From Thiothrix sp. (lineage in GTDB: Bacteria; Pseudomonadota; Gammaproteobacteria; Thiotrichales; Thiotrichaceae), in contig DRMA01000096.1 in the NCBI GenBank assembly GCA_011375245.1, positions 1 to 7,823 of the forward strand: a DNA stretch of 7,823 bases. The letters run 5' to 3'. Under the pieces are notes generated by a model. It made no database searches, was not told the DNA's origin, and saw only the letters and a program-made list of their open reading frames with translations. Both the position numbers and the translations under genes were made by a program. Below, piece by piece: positions 5,605-7,823 of the stretch. Numbering within the stretch: the stretch's first letter is position 1; the number at the start of each line of letters is the position of its first letter.

Positions 5605-7542
5605 CTATCTATTCTCACGATTCTCAATTAAATCCTCAACTACAGAAGGATCTGCCAAGGTTGAAATGTCGCCTAAACTATCGGTTTCATTCGCAGCAAC
5701 CTTACGCAAAATACGCCGCATGATTTTGCCTGAACGAGTCTTTGGCAAACCAGGTGCCCACTGAATAATATTCACTTTGGCAATAGGACCTATTTCCTTA
5801 CGCACTTGAGCCACTAATTCGGCTTTTAATTCATCTGTGCCTGTTTCACCCACCATTAGAGTGACATAAGCATAAATCCCCTGCCCCGTAATCTCATGTG
5901 GATAACCAACCACTGCGGCTTCAGCAACTTTCTCATGTAACACTAATGCAGATTCAATTTCCGCTGTGCCTAAGCGATGCCCTGAAATATTCAACACATC
6001 ATCAACACGTCCTGTAATCCAATAGTCACCGTCCTCATCACGTCGCGCTCCATCACCCGTAAAGTAATAACCTTTAAACATCGAGAAATAGGTTTCATAA
6101 AAACGTGCATGATCACCATAGACAGTACGCAACATCGACGGCCATGGGCGATCAATTGCTAAATTACCCGCTGCTGGATTCCCCAGAATTTCATTACCTT
6201 CATCATCAAGCAATAGCGGTTTAACGCCAAAAAAAGGAGCCATTGCTGCACCTGGTTTTAAATCATGTACGCCTGCAAGTGGTGTCATCATATGTGCGCC
6301 TGTTTCAGTCTGCCACCACGTATCAACAATCGGACATTGCGCATTACCTACGACGTTGTAATACCATTCCCATGCTTCTGGATTGATAGGCTCTCCTACC
6401 GTGCCTAAAACACGTAAGCTCTTACGGGATGTTGTTGCAACAGGTGCATTACCTGCACCCATTAGGGCACGAATCGCGGTTGGCGCTGTATAGAAAATAC
6501 TGACATTATGTTTGTCAATCACCTGCCAAAAACGTGAAACATCAGGATAGGTTGGAATGCCTTCAAACATTAACGTTGTTGCACCATTTGCTAAAGGGCC
6601 ATAAACTACATAGGTATGCCCTGTGACCCACCCCACATCAGCCGTACACCAGTAAACATCACCGTCTTTATAATCAAAAACAATCTCATGCGTCATTGCC
6701 GCTTGTACGAGATAACCCCCTGTTGAATGCAAAACACCTTTAGGCGTACCTGTCGAACCTGAGGTATACAAAATAAACAAAGGATCTTCACTATCCATCG
6801 CTTCAGCGACACACTCTGATTCAGCAGCTGCAATCGCTTCGTGATACCAAACATCACGTTCATACCATTCAATATCTTCACCCCCACGCTTGATAACAAT
6901 ACAGGTATGCACATTGGGACATTTATCCATCGCAATATCGGCATTCGCTTTCAAAGGAATTTTACGTCCGCCACGCATGGATTGATCCGAAGTAATAACC
7001 ACTTTACAATCAGAATCTTTAATACGACTTGCCAACGCATCAGGTGAAAATCCACCAAAGACAACAGAATGCACCGCACCAATACGTGTACACGCCAACA
7101 TGGCAACGGCGGCCTCTGGTACCATCGGTAAATACAGTGATACCCGATCACCTTTCTTAACTCCACGGTCTTTTAAGACATTTGCAAAACGACAAACCTC
7201 TGCATGCAATTCACGATAGGTAATTTCTTTCGACTCATTAGGATCATCACTTTCCCAGATGATTGCTACTTGATCACCTCTCGTCGCTAAATGACGATCT
7301 AAACAGTTATGCGAGACATTAAGTATTGCATTTTTATACCACTCAATATGTAAATCATCTTTATCAAAGCTCCAATCACTAACAGTATCCCACGTGTTAA
7401 ACCATGAAACATACTTATTACCTTGTTCTGCCCAAAATGCCTCAGGATCGTCAATAGAACGCTGGTACATTTCCTTATACTGTTCAACATTAATATTCGC
7501 TTGCGCTATAAATTCAGCGGAGACGGGATGAATTTCAGACAT
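5605..7542 (-). CDS. acs: Acetyl-CoA synthetase (AMP-forming)
   Basis: Cytoplasmic enzyme that activates acetate with ATP to acetyl-AMP and then transfers the acetyl group to CoA, feeding acetate into the TCA and glyoxylate cycles. At 645 residues it is near the usual length of about 650. Visible in order: N-terminal acetyl-CoA synthetase domain (about 25-80); the ATP-binding loop YTSGSTGTPKG (259-269); GEP (383-385); DTWWQTETG (407-415), with the Trp pair that limits the pocket to short acids; FTGDGA (494-499); GRVDDVLNISGHRLGTAEIE (511-530) at the hinge and CoA region; and PKTRSGKIMRR (600-610). K606 corresponds to the catalytic lysine that is acetylated in enteric Acs, so acetylation control is plausible. 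The start is supported by AAGGAG seven bases before the ATG. Transcribed alone, as far as seen; convergent with the DUF302 gene. The sequence is intact. Confidence 0.97.
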   Translation of the reverse strand: MSEIHPVSAEFIAQANINVEQYKEMYQRSIDDPEAFWAEQGNKYVSWFNTWDTVSDWSFDKDDLHIEWYKNAILNVSHNCLDRHLATRGDQVAIIWESDDPNESKEITYRELHAEVCRFANVLKDRGVKKGDRVSLYLPMVPEAAVAMLACTRIGAVHSVVFGGFSPDALASRIKDSDCKVVITSDQSMRGGRKIPLKANADIAMDKCPNVHTCIVIKRGGEDIEWYERDVWYHEAIAAAESECVAEAMDSEDPLFILYTSGSTGTPKGVLHSTGGYLVQAAMTHEIVFDYKDGDVYWCTADVGWVTGHTYVVYGPLANGATTLMFEGIPTYPDVSRFWQVIDKHNVSIFYTAPTAIRALMGAGNAPVATTSRKSLRVLGTVGEPINPEAWEWYYNVVGNAQCPIVDTWWQTETGAHMMTPLAGVHDLKPGAAMAPFFGVKPLLLDDEGNEILGNPAAGNLAIDRPWPSMLRTVYGDHARFYETYFSMFKGYYFTGDGARRDEDGDYWITGRVDDVLNISGHRLGTAEIESALVLHEKVAEAAVVGYPHEITGQGIYAYVTLMVGETGTDELKAELVAQVRKEIGPIAKVNIIQWAPGLPKTRSGKIMRRILRKVAANETDSLGDISTLADPSVVEDLIENRENR

Positions 7543-7823
7543 GCTTATTCTCCTTAATTAAATGGGGCTGCCTAAGATAGCAAGATCTCTCTAAGGATTC
7601 CTAGCTATTTATAGCTTACAGACTAAAGTCAACAAGAAATCGCAATAAAACTAAATATTTGTTTAAACGTGGTTATCAGATAAGGATCAACGCATCAGTA
7701 AAATATCCCAATCACCGCTTAAAACCATAGGTTCGCACCAAAAATGTGCATAATGATACACACAAATAATAAACGACACCCCGCATCGTTTTCAGTTGAT
7801 GTTGCTTATATCGCCCCTCATAG
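7543..7823. other. Intergenic region upstream of acs
   Basis: No gene can be supported here. Next to acs are its ribosome site (AAGGAG, minus strand, near 7555-7550) and candidate promoter. Further right is an imperfect palindrome, GTGCATAATGATACAC (7746-7761), a possible operator. Two overlapping minus-strand frames are open for about 35 codons: one from the right edge to a stop at 7712, the other from 7791 to a stop at 7687. Neither has a ribosome site or recognisable product, so they are not called. Confidence 0.55.
7608..7635 (-). promoter_or_regulatory. Candidate acs promoter
   Basis: On the minus strand, TATAAA (7613-7608) is a 5-of-6 match to the -10 box, with TTGTTG (7635-7630) 16 bases upstream. 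An overlapping TTGACT (7632-7627) is a better -35 hexamer but lies only 13 bases from TATAAA. A start near 7601 would give a leader of about 60 bases. Confidence 0.4.

Noticed and set aside
6841..7047. Plus-strand open frame within acs
   Set aside because: It lies wholly inside conserved acs sequence, with no ribosome site and no domain.
7745..7762. CRP-type site upstream of acs
   Set aside because: TGTG and CACA are ten bases apart here, not eight as in the CRP consensus, and the inner bases do not fit.

Overview
This is a compact stretch of chromosome that looks like an AT-rich gammaproteobacterium. Aconitase B can be laid residue for residue on the Escherichia coli enzyme (865 residues, the three cluster cysteines at the same numbers), and acetyl-CoA synthetase and the RhlE-like helicase are also of proteobacterial type. 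Genus cannot be read from the sequence. A sulfur-oxidising or methanotrophic gammaproteobacterium is only a guess. I see no rRNA, tRNA, CRISPR array, insertion sequence or phage gene.

Layout, left to right: AT-rich non-coding DNA (1-283); a DEAD-box RNA helicase on the plus strand (284-1744); a 195-bp convergent gap with a weak terminator, one copy of a 16-bp repeat and a perfect 21-bp-stem hairpin; a small minus-strand gene (1940-2323) whose product resembles the Pepco/Trypco1 accessory domains of NTP-dependent conflict systems; a 91-bp gap with the second copy of the 16-bp repeat; acnB on the minus strand (best start 5012, not 5063); a divergent promoter region; a DUF302 gene on the plus strand (5153-5536); a hairpin between convergent genes; acs on the minus strand (5605-7542); and 281 bp of non-coding DNA holding the likely acs promoter.

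Most of the window is housekeeping. Acs makes acetyl-CoA from acetate, and aconitase B handles the citrate-to-isocitrate step that acetyl-CoA carbon then passes through, so the two minus-strand enzymes fit one acetate/TCA theme. They are separated by a plus-strand gene and so are not one operon. The DUF302 protein may be redox- or metabolism-linked, but nothing here fixes its role. The accessory-looking part is the roughly 540-bp segment 1842-2378: a small conflict-system-like gene and a large hairpin bracketed by exact 16-bp direct repeats, between two core genes. It is the best candidate for something unusual, but no effector or NTPase partner lies in the window, so a complete system is not shown.
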